In this document: positions 44,946 through 57,499 of the stretch, piece by piece
How the letters are laid out: every line of letters starts with the position of its first letter
Numbering within the stretch: the first letter of the stretch is position 1
Source of the DNA: Ceratotherium simum simum
Lineage: Eukaryota > Chordata > Mammalia > Perissodactyla > Rhinocerotidae
Assembly (NCBI RefSeq): GCF_000283155.1
Contig: NW_004454195.1
Location: forward strand, 8,089,076 to 8,153,075
DNA length: 64,000 bases
Direction of reading: 5' to 3'
The notes under the pieces: generated by a model
Told to the model about the DNA's origin: nothing
Seen by the model: the letters and a program-made list of their open reading frames with translations, nothing else
The model's database searches: none
Program-made: the position numbers and the translations under genes

Positions 44946-47900
44946 AGACAGCCTGCCAAGAGCCAGGCTATGAAAGAAATGAATTCACTGCATCAGGCAG
45001 CCTTGCAAAGAAGTGTGGAAAGGTCTGGGAGGCTCACTGGTTGAAGGAGCCACAGATAGATTGGATCCTCAAAGACTTGTGCAGAGAAACGATGGGTCCT
45101 TAGGAAGCAAGAGACAGGCCTGTGAGTCCCCTAACCCCAATACATGGATAAAGGCCCAGGCAGGAGATGGAGATGGACATCTAATGCTTTAGCTAGGCAT
45201 CAAGTTCAGAGGCGCTCGAAGCTTGTAACAACATTTTTTTTAATGTAGTTTTTCAAAATGTATTTTACATATGTCTTTAAAAGGAAAAAAGTTGCCTGAT
45301 TATTTAAAAACAAATGTACCTCAAACCAATCTATTTTTATTTGCGTCCATTTCCCCTTTATATATTGATCATAATTACAAAATTGGAAGCTTTTTACTTT
45401 TTTGTTAATGCTATTAGAAGAGAGACAATGATTTTCAATTTTCATCAGTTTATTTCAATCTAAAAAAGTGGACTGGAAGCTCTTCATTGAATGAATGCCA
45501 GGAAAATAATTACAGACAAGAGAGAAAGAGGGAGGAAATGTAATTGATGATTTTTAAAGCAAAATTTCCAAACAAACACAAGGATGAATGTCTAAAAAGC
45601 CAATATTTTCTGTCGATGTTAAAATTGTATCTAATTCAGTTCTGTGCATTACAAAGCTTGTTCTGACCCCACAGGTCACAGTTTAAATGAAGGTCATTCC
45701 TATTACACATTGCCCTTGGCCAACAGTGGGGATGGGCAGTGCCTCTTTGCTTCCCTTTGTCTGGCAAGAAGGGAAACAAAATGACCTAAACATTGATAAA
45801 TGAATGCATACACTGCATATATCCAGAGCCAGGGCGATCCCTTTCATGCACATGCCCTGCATTTGGTAGGTATTCAATAGATTTATACTGAAGAACGAAT
45901 GAGTAGATGGATGAAGTATATATGTATTTAGAACATTTATGTTCCAGGAATGTAAAAAATAATATATTCATAAGAACCACTTGTGAAGGTTCACAGGGAC
46001 CTCCCAAGCATCCAGACTAATATGACTTTTATTTTCTAGCATTAACTTTAACAAATATTAGTAGAACGTTTCCTTTACCTAAATATATTTTGCATTGGAG
46101 TATCAAGTAATATGGAGGATAAAGATGAATAAGGCACAAATCCTGCCCTTAGGTTTATAGTATAGTAGGAAAGTGAAGAGAGTGTAAAGATAGCCACAGT
46201 GTAAGGCAGACTGTAAAAAATGTCCTAAGAGAAGTATAAACAAAGTTCTGTGGATGCGCAGAAGAGAGGGAGGTTGCGTCTAGTCCTGGGATCAGAGAAT
46301 GCATCCAGGTGGAAATGAGAGTTGAGCTTCAAGCAGAAATAAAACGATAAGAGTGGATGGTGGGGGAAGGACACTCGAGATGAAAGGAACAGCAGGGACA
46401 AAAGTGGAGAGGTGACAAAGGATGGGACATGTATGGACAGGCAGTGGGCTTAGCTGGAATGGAGAGTCGTGAGAGCCAGATCTGGGAAGGAAGGATAGGT
46501 CCCAGCTGGGGGAGGCCTTTAATCTTAGCCTATGATGTTTGAACCCTAAGGGGCAGGCACTGGGGTCTTTTGACAGTTTTTGAGCTGAATCATGATAACA
46601 ATGGTTAATTTGGTAGTGCTATCTAGGATTGGAAAGAGATAGGAGGCAGGGAAGTCCTCTAAGAAATAATGCACTGGTTTGGAGGGGAAAGTAATGAGTC
46701 TTAACCTGGTGCCTGAATTCTTCCATAACTAATTGCACCTAGCATAGCATCCGTGTGCTATGTGACATCCCACAATGGGGCTAATCCCCACTGAAGTCTT
46801 CTTCCTCACAACTCTCTAATATTTATGGTCCATATTTCCAACTAGACCTGACAATTCCAAGAAAGCAGGGATCATGTCTGTGTAAAGGTTCAAGGCTATT
46901 TCCCCAAGGCTGACACAGAAAGGTCATTGAGTACATAGTTGTTGATACATTTTTCTTTTACAGGATTCCTTCTGAAGGTAGTGGAGTTGGAAAGAAGAGA
47001 ACAGACAGCCAGCTCTTCTAAATCTTTTCAGTCCTCCTTGAGATTCCAACGCAAACTTGCCTTTCTCCTTAGCAGATGATCTTGTTACCTGCTGTACAAG
47101 GAGGCTGATGCCACGCTAACTTCCATGCCTTCAACTTGTCTCCCTCTACCTCAAAATTTGTCCTCTCCTCTCCTCTGCTCTTGATATTTCACTTGAATTA
47201 ATGTCCCCTTTCTTGTCAAAGCTAACAATTTTCTTGTCTTGACAAAGACCTTGGGCCCCTACTCTTGCATCTAAGCCTTTTCCTCTCCATTGATTTTTGT
47301 TCGCCTGGATAACATTCCAGTTGCCACCAGCCAGGGCTGTACCCAACAGCCGATAGCACAGTAGATGCATGGGGAAGAGGAGGGGCCCATCGCTGGAATG
47401 GTTCTACTGTTCTTCTGCCTTTCTTTTTGTAGCAGAAAACTTTTAAATTAACTATGTTTTATGAAGGGGATTTGCTAGAATCTTGACAGAGGGTAGGTGA
47501 CTCAGCACCTCGAAATTCATAGTCTATAAAGCTCATACAAGAATTGGGTGGAATCCAGGCTTCCACGATCCTCTCCCAGAATCCGCTTCTGAGTTCCAGA
47601 TCAATCTGACATGCACGAGGCTAATCATCTCTGAGCTGGCTTTGTGAAAAGTTCTCCCTCAAAGGGGTGTATTGAATGGAAACAAATGGACCCAAATAGA
47701 CCCTCTTTCCTAAACAGTGTTCATACTGAGGCACAGAAAGAGAATGGGTCCCTGAATTCCAGTTGTGCCCTAAAGGAAGTTATGCTAGGGCCCTACTTCA
47801 CCCATATGGCTGCTGAGACTACTGAGACCCAATTATTGCTCCAGTGCTACCTTGCTTTAATCCCCTCTACCCTACTGGTATGGTCTCTTACTGGCAAATG

Positions 47901-48149
47901 GAAAACATCCAATCAACACAATGTTCTTTTTTGGAGCTTTTCCTGGTCCAGAAGGGGGAAAGGATAAAGATGGTGTACCTCCACAAACACGCCTTCTCAG
48001 GAGTCAGAAGTTCTGAAGAACACGTTACCAGTGTAGCATGAGAGTTTGTATTTTATTTTAATAACTCCCAAGTGGAAAGCTACCAATGGTAATTTACCAG
48101 CAGTTAATTCACACATTGTCTTGCTGAGGATGCAGCACCCTAAGCGAAC
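44946..48149. other. 5' flank of CAP2, no gene seen
   Basis: Upstream of the promoter. It holds an old repeat at 46085-46640 and a possible L2 scrap near 45840-45915 (GGTAGGTATTCAATAGATTT). The remaining sequence is not recognised. Distal promoter or enhancer elements could lie here but cannot be called by eye. Confidence 0.4.
46085..46640 (+). repeat. Ancient mammalian interspersed repeat
   Basis: The order GCACAAATCCTGCCCTTAGG, GAATGCATCCAGGTGGAAAT, AGTGGAGAGGTGAC, GGAGGCCTTTAATCTTAGCC, TTTTGAGCTGAATCATGATA and GATAGGAGGCAGGGA resembles a widespread old mammalian repeat (gaggccttgtaagcc / ttttgagcaggggagtgacatgat type). Family not named. Confidence 0.45.
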
Positions 48150-48405
48150 TGATAATAAGAATCATAGCTAAGACTTATTGAGCACTTACCACTTGCCAAG
48201 CTCCATTCTAAGCATTTTATATGTATTAACTCATCAGCCTTATGAGGTGGGTACTGTTCTTGTCTGCACTTTATAAATGAAGAAACAGGCACAGAGAGGT
48301 TTAGCCATTTGTCCAAGATTGCAAAGCAGCATTGGTAGTGGGATTCTGGATCTAGCAGTCTGGCTTGACTTTGTACACTTAACCACTACACTTTACTGGA
48401 ATAAA
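48150..48405 (-). mobile_element. MIR SINE, near full length
   Basis: TTATTGAGCACTTACCACTT, AAGCATTTTATATGTATTAA, CTTATGAGGTGGGTACTGTT, AAACAGGCACAGAGAGGTTT and GTACACTTAACCACTACACT give the full antisense MIR including its tRNA-related head. Confidence 0.93.
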
Positions 48406-49439
48406 TAGGAACAAATAGGAATGAATGGAAAATTGCCAGTTGATAATATCACAAATACTTACTACAAGACTAGATATCTGAACAGTTGTGATGGGATTGA
48501 TGTCTATGCATCAGCAAGAATACCTAGAAATAAAATGGATATCCTGCTTCTATTGAGCTGATGTACCAGGAATCAGTAAACCTGACTAAGGAAAGTGATG
48601 GAACTTGATAGTTCCTCTGAGTGAGCTGTACAGAGAAAGGGGCAGCTGAGTCATACTCTCTTGAGTTCATGAGATATGGACAAAAATAAGTTATATAAGT
48701 TAAGTGTCACCTCATTTCTGTAATCAAACTCTCTTGGCAGAGGTTAACAGTGAGCCACTGATTGCTTTGGGTGAATGAATTCTTTACATTCTTTCTTCTC
48801 AAAGAGGGAACCGGAGTAGCTCAACTCTTGCGTCCTGACCCTCCTCCTCTCCATCAGAGCATTGGAAGCTTGTGCCCGGGAAGTCAAGGACCCTGAAAAC
48901 AAATTTAAAATATTCCAAGCCTTTGCCATGTGACGGTCCTTAGTAAGGATTTCTATCTTATTTCTTCCATATGTCCTGACCTAGTGTCTATAAGAGAGAG
49001 AACTAACTCTTTGAGGCTCTGCTACATGGTCTGATTTTCCCTGATGTGGAGGAGTTGTACTGAGCTGTCACTTGATGGAGCAGCTACAAAGTATGGCAGA
49101 GCTGGCTACACCGCATCACCTCTGCAACACCACCTCCATTGCCCACCTTCCCTCCACTCCCACCCCCACCCCACCTCTTTTGGCTACACCTTGCCCTTGG
49201 TTACGTAGTTCTAGCATAGAAACAAATTGGAGGTAGCAACACACTGCCTTCTTTTTTCCAGTGTGAGGATTCTTAGTCATTATTTTGATGGTTCTGTCCA
49301 CCCACAAATGTGGGGGGGAGGGGCAGGGATGAGCACGGAAATTGAGTGGATGAACTATAAATAGAAGAAAGCAAAGGTGAACAACACGTTTCCCCAGCAC
49401 CACAGACACTAAAAATGACACTTTTTATTTGTTCGGTGA

Positions 49440-49580
49440 GCAGAGATTCTTAACCTGGGATCTCTAGACAGGCTTCAGGAGTCTGTGAGCTCCATGAATT
49501 GTGAGTAATGTTTTAGGTTTTTGTGCATTTATCTGAGAAGACGATCCACAGCTTTTGTCACATTTTTTCGGAGTCATTTA
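49440..49580 (+). mobile_element. Probable hAT-type MITE fragment
   Basis: GAGATTCTTAACCTGGGATC, GGCTTCAGGAGTCTGTGAGC, TTTTGTGCATTTATCTGAGA and CACAGCTTTTGTCACATTTT follow an old MER-class element with a ttcttaaccnggggtc terminus. Family name uncertain. Confidence 0.5.
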
Positions 49581-51417
49581 TGTCTAAAAATTGATCAAGA
49601 TATCCATAATTTACAAAAGTGCAAAACAGAGAAAAGTAGTTCCTTCCTGCCTTTTCTTTCCAAGTCCCTCGGCAATGGCAGCGTCTCAGCCTCAGGTCAA
49701 CACAGGCTCTGGTTCTCCAGAGCAGAAACGTGAACAGCTTCACTCAACAGAATCATGAAGGTAGATCATATTTGGGAAGTTTAACCTTTTGGGGGTATCT
49801 TCTTTTTTAAAGGGCATCTTGTGATGACCATGCCTTCACTCAGAGAGATAGCTCACTAATCCCAGGCACCGAAGTGGGCGTGGGGTGAGGTTCAGAGGCA
49901 TTTGAGAAGATGAAGGGGGCTGGCGGACACCACTCAAACCGCAGGGCATGTCTCTAATAACGCACTTTGTGGATACGAATGTCCCTGCATGAAAATTTTA
50001 TGTAACTAGAAGTAGATAAGACCTATTTAAACCTAAAGACTCTTTTTATGTTCCATTGACTCGTTGGAGCTATACCTAAATACTCCAGTCCACATGCATC
50101 TCTTCCTTCGTTGAATACCTTTGAAATTTACAGTCTATTCATTAAATTAGAAAGAAATTACTCTCTTAAATTTTTTTTCTATTTTCTATTTTTCAAGTCT
50201 CCCCTATACATATGTCGGTGCCTAAGAGCAGGATCTCAAATTTATTTCATATCATTATGGAATGCTAAGGAAAGGGTTGCCGGTAGTCTCTTCCTCTTGG
50301 CACATGCTGACAAATGCCTCCATTCACCTGTTAGCCAGGTGCCCTTGTGCTGGGTACACCTGCACAGCTGTACCCAGTGATCCTAACCAAGGACGGTGCA
50401 TGACATGCAATCAGTGGTCAGTGAACAGTGCGTTGGTCTGCTTACTCAAACAAATCCAGATTTAAAGGCAGAGCTCAGAGCAGTAGATAAGTTTGTCCAA
50501 AAGACTAATGAAAATACAACTACTGCCAAAAGTGTTTAATATTTTTTTTAAACTCCAATTATTGGGACGAAATAAGATAATGGCTTTGAAAGCAGAATTA
50601 ATAAGAGAAAAGCCAGATTCAAAAGTTTAGAGACAGCCTAAGGGAGAGAGATTATCCAAGAGAATTTAACAGACCTAGAGGCCAATTTGAACCCAGAGTG
50701 AGTATAGAAAAAGGGGCCAATACGGTATTTAACTCTTGCCCTCTAACTGAGTATAGAGAAGGCTTGAGAATGTGAAATTGCCTGAGGCCAATGGTTAGAC
50801 AAGAGTTTATTAGTAAGAAGGCAAGCTTATTTATTTTTCATTTTAATGTAGTATCTTAAAAATAATGAAAATATAGAACAGATAAAAATAATTATATCAC
50901 CCTAACACAACATGCTAGTATTTGTATATTATTTCATTTCTTTTCATATTTTCTGTGTGATATATTTGTAGTTGTAAGTTAAAAGTGATGCCATAATGTA
51001 TAGCTAAAATAGAGGATTAGATTTCAGTTTTTAAAATAAGATTATATTTATCAAGTGGAATACTCCTGCCTCTCTCATTTAATCATGGCAGAAGTAAGGG
51101 CTTATACTATTGCTATAAGAAGGGGCAGCTAATTATGGTGAAGAAAGAAAAACTGAGGGGTGTGGAGAAGTCTACTTAGAACTTAGCCAAAATTAACAAC
51201 CTTCTTTTAAGTGACAGAAATGCTAGAATATCCATCCATCTGGCACATAGAAGGCTCTCAATGGATATTGGTTGGACTGAGTATTGTGACATATAACCAT
51301 CGGGGAACAATCTGGAAAATATGCATTGTCTGGAAGAAATTTTCATTGTTCAAAATAATTTTAAACAAGAAATATAATAATTGGTGCTCTATTATGAATT
51401 TAATGTTATATATATGT

Positions 51418-51478
51418 ATTATATACTTAGTGTATATACACTAAGTATATAATTTCATATGTTTAATACATATGAAAT
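51418..51478. repeat. 36-bp perfect AT-rich palindrome plus adjacent hairpin
   Basis: 51418-51453 is a perfect palindrome centred on ...TTAGTGTATATACACTAA... with no spacer. It is followed directly by a second inverted repeat, ATTTCATATG (51452-51461) and CATATGAAAT (51469-51478), with a 7-nt loop. Not part of any repeat I recognise. Confidence 0.95.
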
Positions 51479-53444
51479 AAAGAGTAGGTTGACCCATAAT
51501 TTTGTGGAATCTCTAAGGTAGCAAGTGGAAAATTGCAAAACAATAACTCTCCCTACAATCAGGTATTTTCCTACAATCAGATGTATTCCTAACTCAGGGC
51601 ACCTAAGCTTTTTACAGTGAACTACTCTCGATATCCAAGTTTCTGCCTGTTTTAGTTCAACAGTCATCAACAAAACAGGAAGGATTAACTTCAAATAATT
51701 TTCCTGGTCAGATATCATACTTTGTAAATAGTCTTCTATTGAGTTTTATAGATTCCTCAGTTACTTGGAAACAGTGCAATCCAGATTAAGTATTTTGTAA
51801 TGATCCTAAAAAAATTAACAAGAAACAATAAGGCTGATGTAAATTTTGATCCTTCTTTCTGACACCTCAAGAGTTTTGTTGATATGGTCCAGTTGTTTCT
51901 CATCCAATGTAAGGGATAGACTCATGAGTTATTTAAATATTTGATCTACATGAAAGGAAGATCTATGAGCCATCTTACCCAATTCTGGTCAGAGCAGCGA
52001 GCATCTGTCTCCTCCTTCTCTCTCCCACACTTCCCATCCTAGATGATCTCCATCATCTTGTGACTAAAGGAGAAAATAACTCCCCAGCTGTCAGTGGCTT
52101 TCTCAGCTGCCAACACAAGAACTTGATCAGACAGAGGGAAATTCCTGAATCAAGGGAAGAGAGTCAGTATGCATGCTTTTGATTACACCATCCCAGCTTC
52201 TGGTGGTAGTAGTAGTGGGGGGTACCTCTACCTGCACCCACTAGTGCTCCCCAAAGTACATCTGAAGCTACAGCAAAGGCTCAGCTTTTTTTGTTATTCT
52301 TTTAGCTTCTGCATACCTGTTCTTTTGAGTATCTCATGTGGACCATTAGCAGCTGGGTTTTATGTGATATAGAGACAGCATACCTTGTTTACCTTATGCC
52401 ATTTCTGAAATTCTCTGAGTCCTGTCGAGTCTGTTACTAGTTAGGGGACCAGTGGTGGGGGGAAAAGCATAGGTTCTGATTGAGGAGCTGGGGCCTTGCT
52501 TAGCATTGGCTCTTTTCCCATGCTTCCACTTTTGAGGAATCAGTAGGGTTGGAGGCTGGAGAAACCAGAGGTATGTGACTGAGAGAAGGGCAAGGAAACC
52601 CATGGATGGGTTTCCATGCACTGGCAGTGCATGTGTGGAGGGAGGCCCTGGAGGAAGCAGCAGGAAAGGTGTGGGGCACTGTGCAGGGCAGAGAGGACAG
52701 ACAGAGCCAGAGTCAGGACCAGCCCATGGTGCCAGGGTTGGTGAGTAACATGGCTGGCTGGGCTGAGGATGTCACTAATGGGTGGAACCAGGGCCTGGTT
52801 GGAATAAAAACTTTCAAGGCCACCATCCATGACCATGTGCAGGTCTTACTGAAAGTAGCTCTAAATCTAAATGGAAAGAACCTAGAGAGGCTACATTTTT
52901 GTTATCATGTTTTAAGAATAATAGAATCATTAATGGGTGAAATTCTGCATTTTTGAAACTTCAATAAGTACCTAACTATACTTTTGTGGATTTCTCCTGG
53001 TAGTGATGAAATAAAAGTGGATGAAATAAAATCAATGTAACCTTGGCATTGCCTGTGCGGAGAGGGCTGTAAACAGGAAGGGGGAACATTCTACAGCACA
53101 GAACAAAGTATAGTTTACACGTCCAGTGTTTGACATGACGAAGAAGATGAATACTGGAGGCTTAAATCTAAGTTGACTTTGAAAAAAAAAGTAGATTAAT
53201 TTCTTACTACTTGCAGACGTAGCAAAGAAAATTCATTCTTCATTCAACAAAACTTGATCTTCAGACAAATCTTGAATGATTTACCACAACCTCATAAAAA
53301 GCGTCAAAGAGATCTGTAAAATAAGACCAGGCTGCCCACATTTTTAAAAAAGTAACTACAGAAAAGTCTGAGTAACTGTGTGGTGTCATTCAAACATGTT
53401 TGATGTTTGGTAAGCCTTCTAAAATTATAATTATACACTTGAAC

Positions 53445-54349
53445 TTTTTTTGTTTGTATTATGTACATTTATTTAGAAGATGATTCAACTACGCAATGAA
53501 GCTCTTTTAGCGCCATGAAAACTCCTATTTTAAAACCTGATAACTGTATTTTTCTTTATTCTAACTTCTATAACTCAGAAGAGATCCTAGTCTCTGATTT
53601 TTCCTTCATTCAGGAATTTTGCATGAAGTCTGATGTGGTCATTAATAAAAATTATAATGAAAAGTAACTATAATCATAACTCGCTTGTAATCCAAAAACA
53701 GTTGATGTCAGGAAGTAGCTATCTTGCTGAAATGTTTAGTCGTCATCTCCCTGATTGCCTCTAACCAGAACCTGAATAAAACTTCCTAAGAACAGGAGCA
53801 CGATAAGCCTTTCATTTATTTTGATCTGATTCCAAATATCCATTGAGAGAGTTTTGCCCTCCCACTCACCCAAAGACAGAGAACCCGTTGCAAATTTGAG
53901 CAAATGCTGACACAGATTTGCATTTTCCAGGATTCTTCAAAGCACAAGTAAGAGCCCCATGGCCTCCCACAGAGTGGCCAAAAATAACCAATTTTCCATG
54001 GTCCACTGGAAAATTGGCATTTGTCAGTGAGAGAAGCTTATTCATTATGTAAGAGTATGTTCTGTAGATACTTTTTCAACTATCCACATAAAATCCAGCC
54101 CTAGTGCCAAAGTCCCAGATCTCATCTTTTTCTGGTGTCTGGAGCAATGATGACCAGGCTGTGTTCTGAGCCCACTTGAGGACGGCTGATTCATGGTAGC
54201 GTTTTCTCTGTATATTTTAAGACAGGCAGCCAGTCCAGTTCAATAACTCTTCCAGTTCCTGGCTTCGGAAGCAAGCAGACAGCAAATTCCATTTTGCACG
54301 TTATTTCAAATCTGTCATATTCAAACACCTTCAGCAACTCTCTATGGAG
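53445..54349 (-). pseudogene. ESD: Processed pseudogene of ESD (esterase D / S-formylglutathione hydrolase)
   Basis: The functional gene encodes a cytosolic serine hydrolase that cleaves S-formylglutathione in formaldehyde detoxification. Minus-strand translation gives ESD-like blocks in order: LLKVFEYDRFEITCKMEFAV at the start, [45 protein letters not shown] (nucleophile elbow GHSVGG near 53960-53979), [29 protein letters not shown], and near the C-terminus NDHIRLHAKFLN. These come from several exons of the parent but are contiguous here, so the copy is retroposed. In-frame stops, frameshifts and a small deletion after the APDT block disable it. A 3'UTR-like stretch ends with AATAAA (plus-strand TTTATT at 53468-53473) and a short A run (T run at 53445-53451). 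The first dozen or so residues are missing where a hAT-type element begins at 54350. Confidence 0.88.
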
Positions 54350-54727
54350 CAGTGCTGTCCAAAAGAACTTTCTGTGGTGATGGAGGTGTTCATCTAAGTT
54401 TGATTTGAAAAGTTCCAGTGTTCACCTCCACCACCACTGTCGAGAATCATCTTCGTTGTCAGTCACCCTTTGGTGAGAACAGAAATATTCAAATAGCAAT
54501 CAGATAGGGAAAGAATGACAATGAAACAGATTTCTAGCAAAAAGTGCTCAAGAGCTGCTCTGTCCAATCTGTAGCCACTAGACACATGTGGCTGTTATAA
54601 TTTAAATTTAAATTAATTAAGTTAATTAATGAAAATAAAACAAAATGAAAAATTCAGCTCCTCACTAGACACATTTCAAGTGCTCATTAGCCACATGTGT
54701 TAGCGGCTACTGTTTTGGACAGTACAG
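54350..54727. mobile_element. hAT-type non-autonomous DNA element abutting the ESD pseudogene
   Basis: The left end CAGTGCTGTCCAAAAGAACT TTCTGTGGTGATGG and the right end GGCTACTGTTTTGGACAGTA are the inverted termini of a common MER-class element. Internally GTAGCCACTAGACACATGTG GCT and TAGCCACATGTGTTAGCGGC form a second inverted pair around an AATTTAAATTTAAATTAATT-type core. About 150 bp (54390-54545) does not fit the element and may be an inserted or diverged stretch. Family name uncertain. Confidence 0.65.
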
Positions 54728-54959
54728 CATTTGGCTGTCCAGTTGGTTGTAGGGGAAAAAGAGTTGAGAGGACAAAAGGGCTCTACCACTTAAACAGCCT
54801 GTTTCTGACACTCCTTCCTCCTCAACATCACTATTATCTAATGCTTCTAAGTTTTAAAAACCAGAGGCCTATAGTCTAAACTCATCAGCATGCTTTCTTA
54901 TCTATGTAATATATTTATATGATAAAAAGAAGTCAAACACTTTTCAGATATTGTTAGGG

Positions 54960-55690
54960 TTCAACTTTTTTTAAGCAGCTTTTATTGATGGATAGTTGAC
55001 ATAAAATCAATGGCACATATTTAAATTGCATAATTTGTTAAGCTTTGACATCTGTATATACCTACAAAACCATCACCACAATCAAGATGAGTGTATTTGT
55101 CACCCCCAAGAACTTCCTCTTGCTTTTTTGTAATTCCTCTATCTTTTCCCTCCATTCCCCTTCTCCCACTCCCAGGCACCCACTGACCTGCTTTCTATTA
55201 TTGATTAATTTCCACTTTCTAGAATTTTATATAAATGGAACAATACAGCTCATATTCTTTTTTGGTCTGGCTTCTTTCACTCAACATAATTGTTTTGAGA
55301 TTCACCCATGTTCATTTTTTTTTTTATTGTTGAGTAGTATTCCATTTTATGGATATCCTTCAATTAGTTTATCTACCCACATGTTGATGGACAATTGGCT
55401 TGTTTCCATTCTGGGGCTATTACAAATAAAGCTGCTATGAACATTTGTGTACAAGTCTTTGTACAAACATATGCTTTCCTTTCTTTCAGGTAAATACCTA
55501 GGAGTGGAATGACTGGGTTTTATGATACGTGTATTTTGAAAGTTTTTAAGAAACTGCCAAAATGCTTTCCAAATTGGTTGTCCCATTTAACATTCCCACC
55601 AGTAGAGTTCCAGTTGTTCTATAACTTCACCAACACGTAGTACGTTCAGTCTTTCCAATTTTAGACATTCTAATGTCTAATATAAATTCC
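54960..55690 (-). mobile_element. L1 LINE 3' end
   Basis: Antisense L1 3' end: TTATTGATGGATAGTTGACA, AAACCATCACCACAATCAAG, GGCTTCTTTCACTCAACATA, GTTGAGTAGTATTCCATTTT, TTGTTTCCATTCTGGGGCTA and GAAACTGCCAAAATGCTTTC. Confidence 0.92.
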
Positions 55691-56058
55691 ATATTGCTCC
55701 CTCTTCTAAGTTTTATTTTGTCATCTGACTGGCATAGTTTGAGCTTATGACATTGATTTCTTATTAATTTTTTGTTCAAGTGATCAAAGTGATGAGTTAC
55801 TGACTTTTTAAAAAATATATGAAATAAATAACATCAATTTTTACTTCATGGTGAGGTCTAAACTAAGGAAATTGAAAAGAAGAGATGGAGGAGAGAAATC
55901 TTATAGATCCGGACACAATCCCCTTTAAAGCCTGGATTATCCTATAGCCATTTAGATAATCTACTATCCTTATATTTTGCATATGAAGCCCTAGAGGATT
56001 GATAAAGCACAGGGATGGATTTATGTAAGGGAGTTTTTTAAAAATTAACTTATTTTTT

Positions 56059-56265
56059 TTTCTTTCCTTTTATTTATTTTATTTTTTCCCCCAAAGCCCC
56101 AGTAGATAGTTGTATGTCATAGGTGCACATCCTTCTAGTTGCTGTATGTGGGACGCAGCCTCAGCATGGCTAGAGAAGCGGTGTGTCGGTGTGTGCCCGG
56201 GATCCGAACCCAGGCCGCCAGCAGCGGAGCGCGCGCACTTAACCGCTAAGCCATGGGGCCGGCCC
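56059..56265 (-). mobile_element. ERE-type SINE (short-tail subtype), perfect 18-bp TSD
   Basis: Antisense: AAAGCCCCAGTAGATAGTTG module, GCGGTGTGTCGGTGTGTGCC, B-box GGATCCGAACC, head CATGGGGCCGGCCC. Identical AAAATTAACTTATTTTTT flanks at 56041-56058 and 56266-56283. Confidence 0.97.
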
Positions 56266-56474
56266 AAAATTAACTTATTTTTTAAAAATTTAAAATGAAC
56301 ATGCTCTTGACAAAATTTAAGTAGTACATAAAGAAAAGTAGAATGTGAAATGTAAAAGTCTTCTTCCACCCCTGACTACTGCAAATCCTTCTTATTGTGG
56401 CACTGTACATAATCATGATTAAAGAGTTTGTGTGTGTATGGGTGTGTGTATATATTTAGTAAAAATGCCTCTAC

Positions 56475-57240
56475 ATAAAATAAGCACAAGATGTTCCAAA
56501 TCAATCATTAAGAAAATGTGAATTAAAACCACAATGAGACACCACCCTTCAGAATGGCTAAAATAATAAAAAGAACAAACTGACAATACCAAGTGCTGAC
56601 AAAGATGTGGACCAACTAGAACCCCCATACTTTGGTGGTGAGAAACCCAAAATGACACAGCCATTTTAGAAAAAAGTAAGACAGTTTCTTGTAAAGTTAA
56701 GCATATACTTATAAATATGACTCCACAATCCTACTCCTAGATATTCACCCAAGTGAAACAAGAACTTATGTTTACATAAAAACCTACATGCGAATGTTTA
56801 TAGTGGCTTTATTCATAATTGCTAGAATCTGGAAACAAGCCAAAGGTTCCCCAAGTGGAGAATGAATAAACAAACCGTGGTCTATCTATATAATGAAATA
56901 CTCCTGAGCAATAAAGAAGGAACCAACTACTGATACAGCTAACAAGAGGGATAAACCTAATATTGCTAAGCTCGCTTAAAGAAGCCAGATTCAAACAGTG
57001 TGATTCTGTTTACGTGACATGTTGGTAAAGGTAAAACTATATAGGACAAAAAGTAACATCAATGGTGGCCGGGGCTTGAGAGTGAGGACTGGGGTGGACC
57101 ACAAAGTGACAAAAGGGAGTTTTTTTGAGTGATAGGACTGCTCTATATCTTGATTGTTAGGTGATTGTACAATTGTGTGCTTTTGTCAAAACACTCAGAA
57201 CTATACACTAAAAAAGGTGAGTTTTATTTTATGTAAATTA
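56475..57240 (+). mobile_element. L1 LINE 3' end
   Basis: Sense L1: GAAAATGTGAATTAAAACCA, ACAATGAGACACCACCCTTC, GACTCCACAATCCTACTCCT, ATGTTTATAGTGGCTTTATT, TGAGCAATAAAGAAGGAACC and ATTGTACAATTGTGTGC. Its far 3' end is interrupted by the next ERE. Confidence 0.92.
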
Positions 57241-57254
57241 TAGCTTAATTTTTT

Positions 57255-57452
57255 CTTTTTTTTTTTTTGCTTGAGGAAGATTGTCCCTGAGCTAACATCT
57301 GTGTCAATCTTCCTGCATTTTGTATGTGGGACACCTCCACAGCATGGCCCTAAGAGTGGTGTGCAGATCTGCACCTGGGAACCGAACCTGCAAACGCGGG
57401 GCTGCCGAAGTGGAGCACAAGAACCTAACCAGCACGCCACGAGGTCAGCCCC
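57255..57452 (-). mobile_element. ERE-type SINE with 14-bp TSD at the L1 3' end
   Basis: Antisense: T run, TGAGGAAGATTGTCCCTGAG, CTCCACAGCATGGCCCTAAG, GAACCGAACCTGC, head ACGAGGTCAGCCCC. TAGCTTAATTTTTT is repeated at 57241-57254 and 57453-57466. Confidence 0.95.
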
Positions 57453-57499
57453 TAGCTTAATTTTTTTAATGGGGAAAAAATAAGTTACAAAAAGTGCCC

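Larger units (their letters stand above)
48406..53444. other. 5' flank of CAP2, mostly unrecognised
   Basis: It contains a DNA-element fragment at 49440 and an AT palindrome at 51418. Open frames at 47644-47967 and 52606-52956 (about 110 codons) show no family I recognise and look like chance. Confidence 0.4.

Noticed and set aside
47644..47967. 107-codon open frame in the 5' flank
   Set aside because: No recognisable family or supporting signals; treated as chance.
52606..52956. 116-codon open frame in the 5' flank
   Set aside because: No recognisable family, no splice or promoter context, and no conserved composition. Length is within chance expectation for 64 kb.
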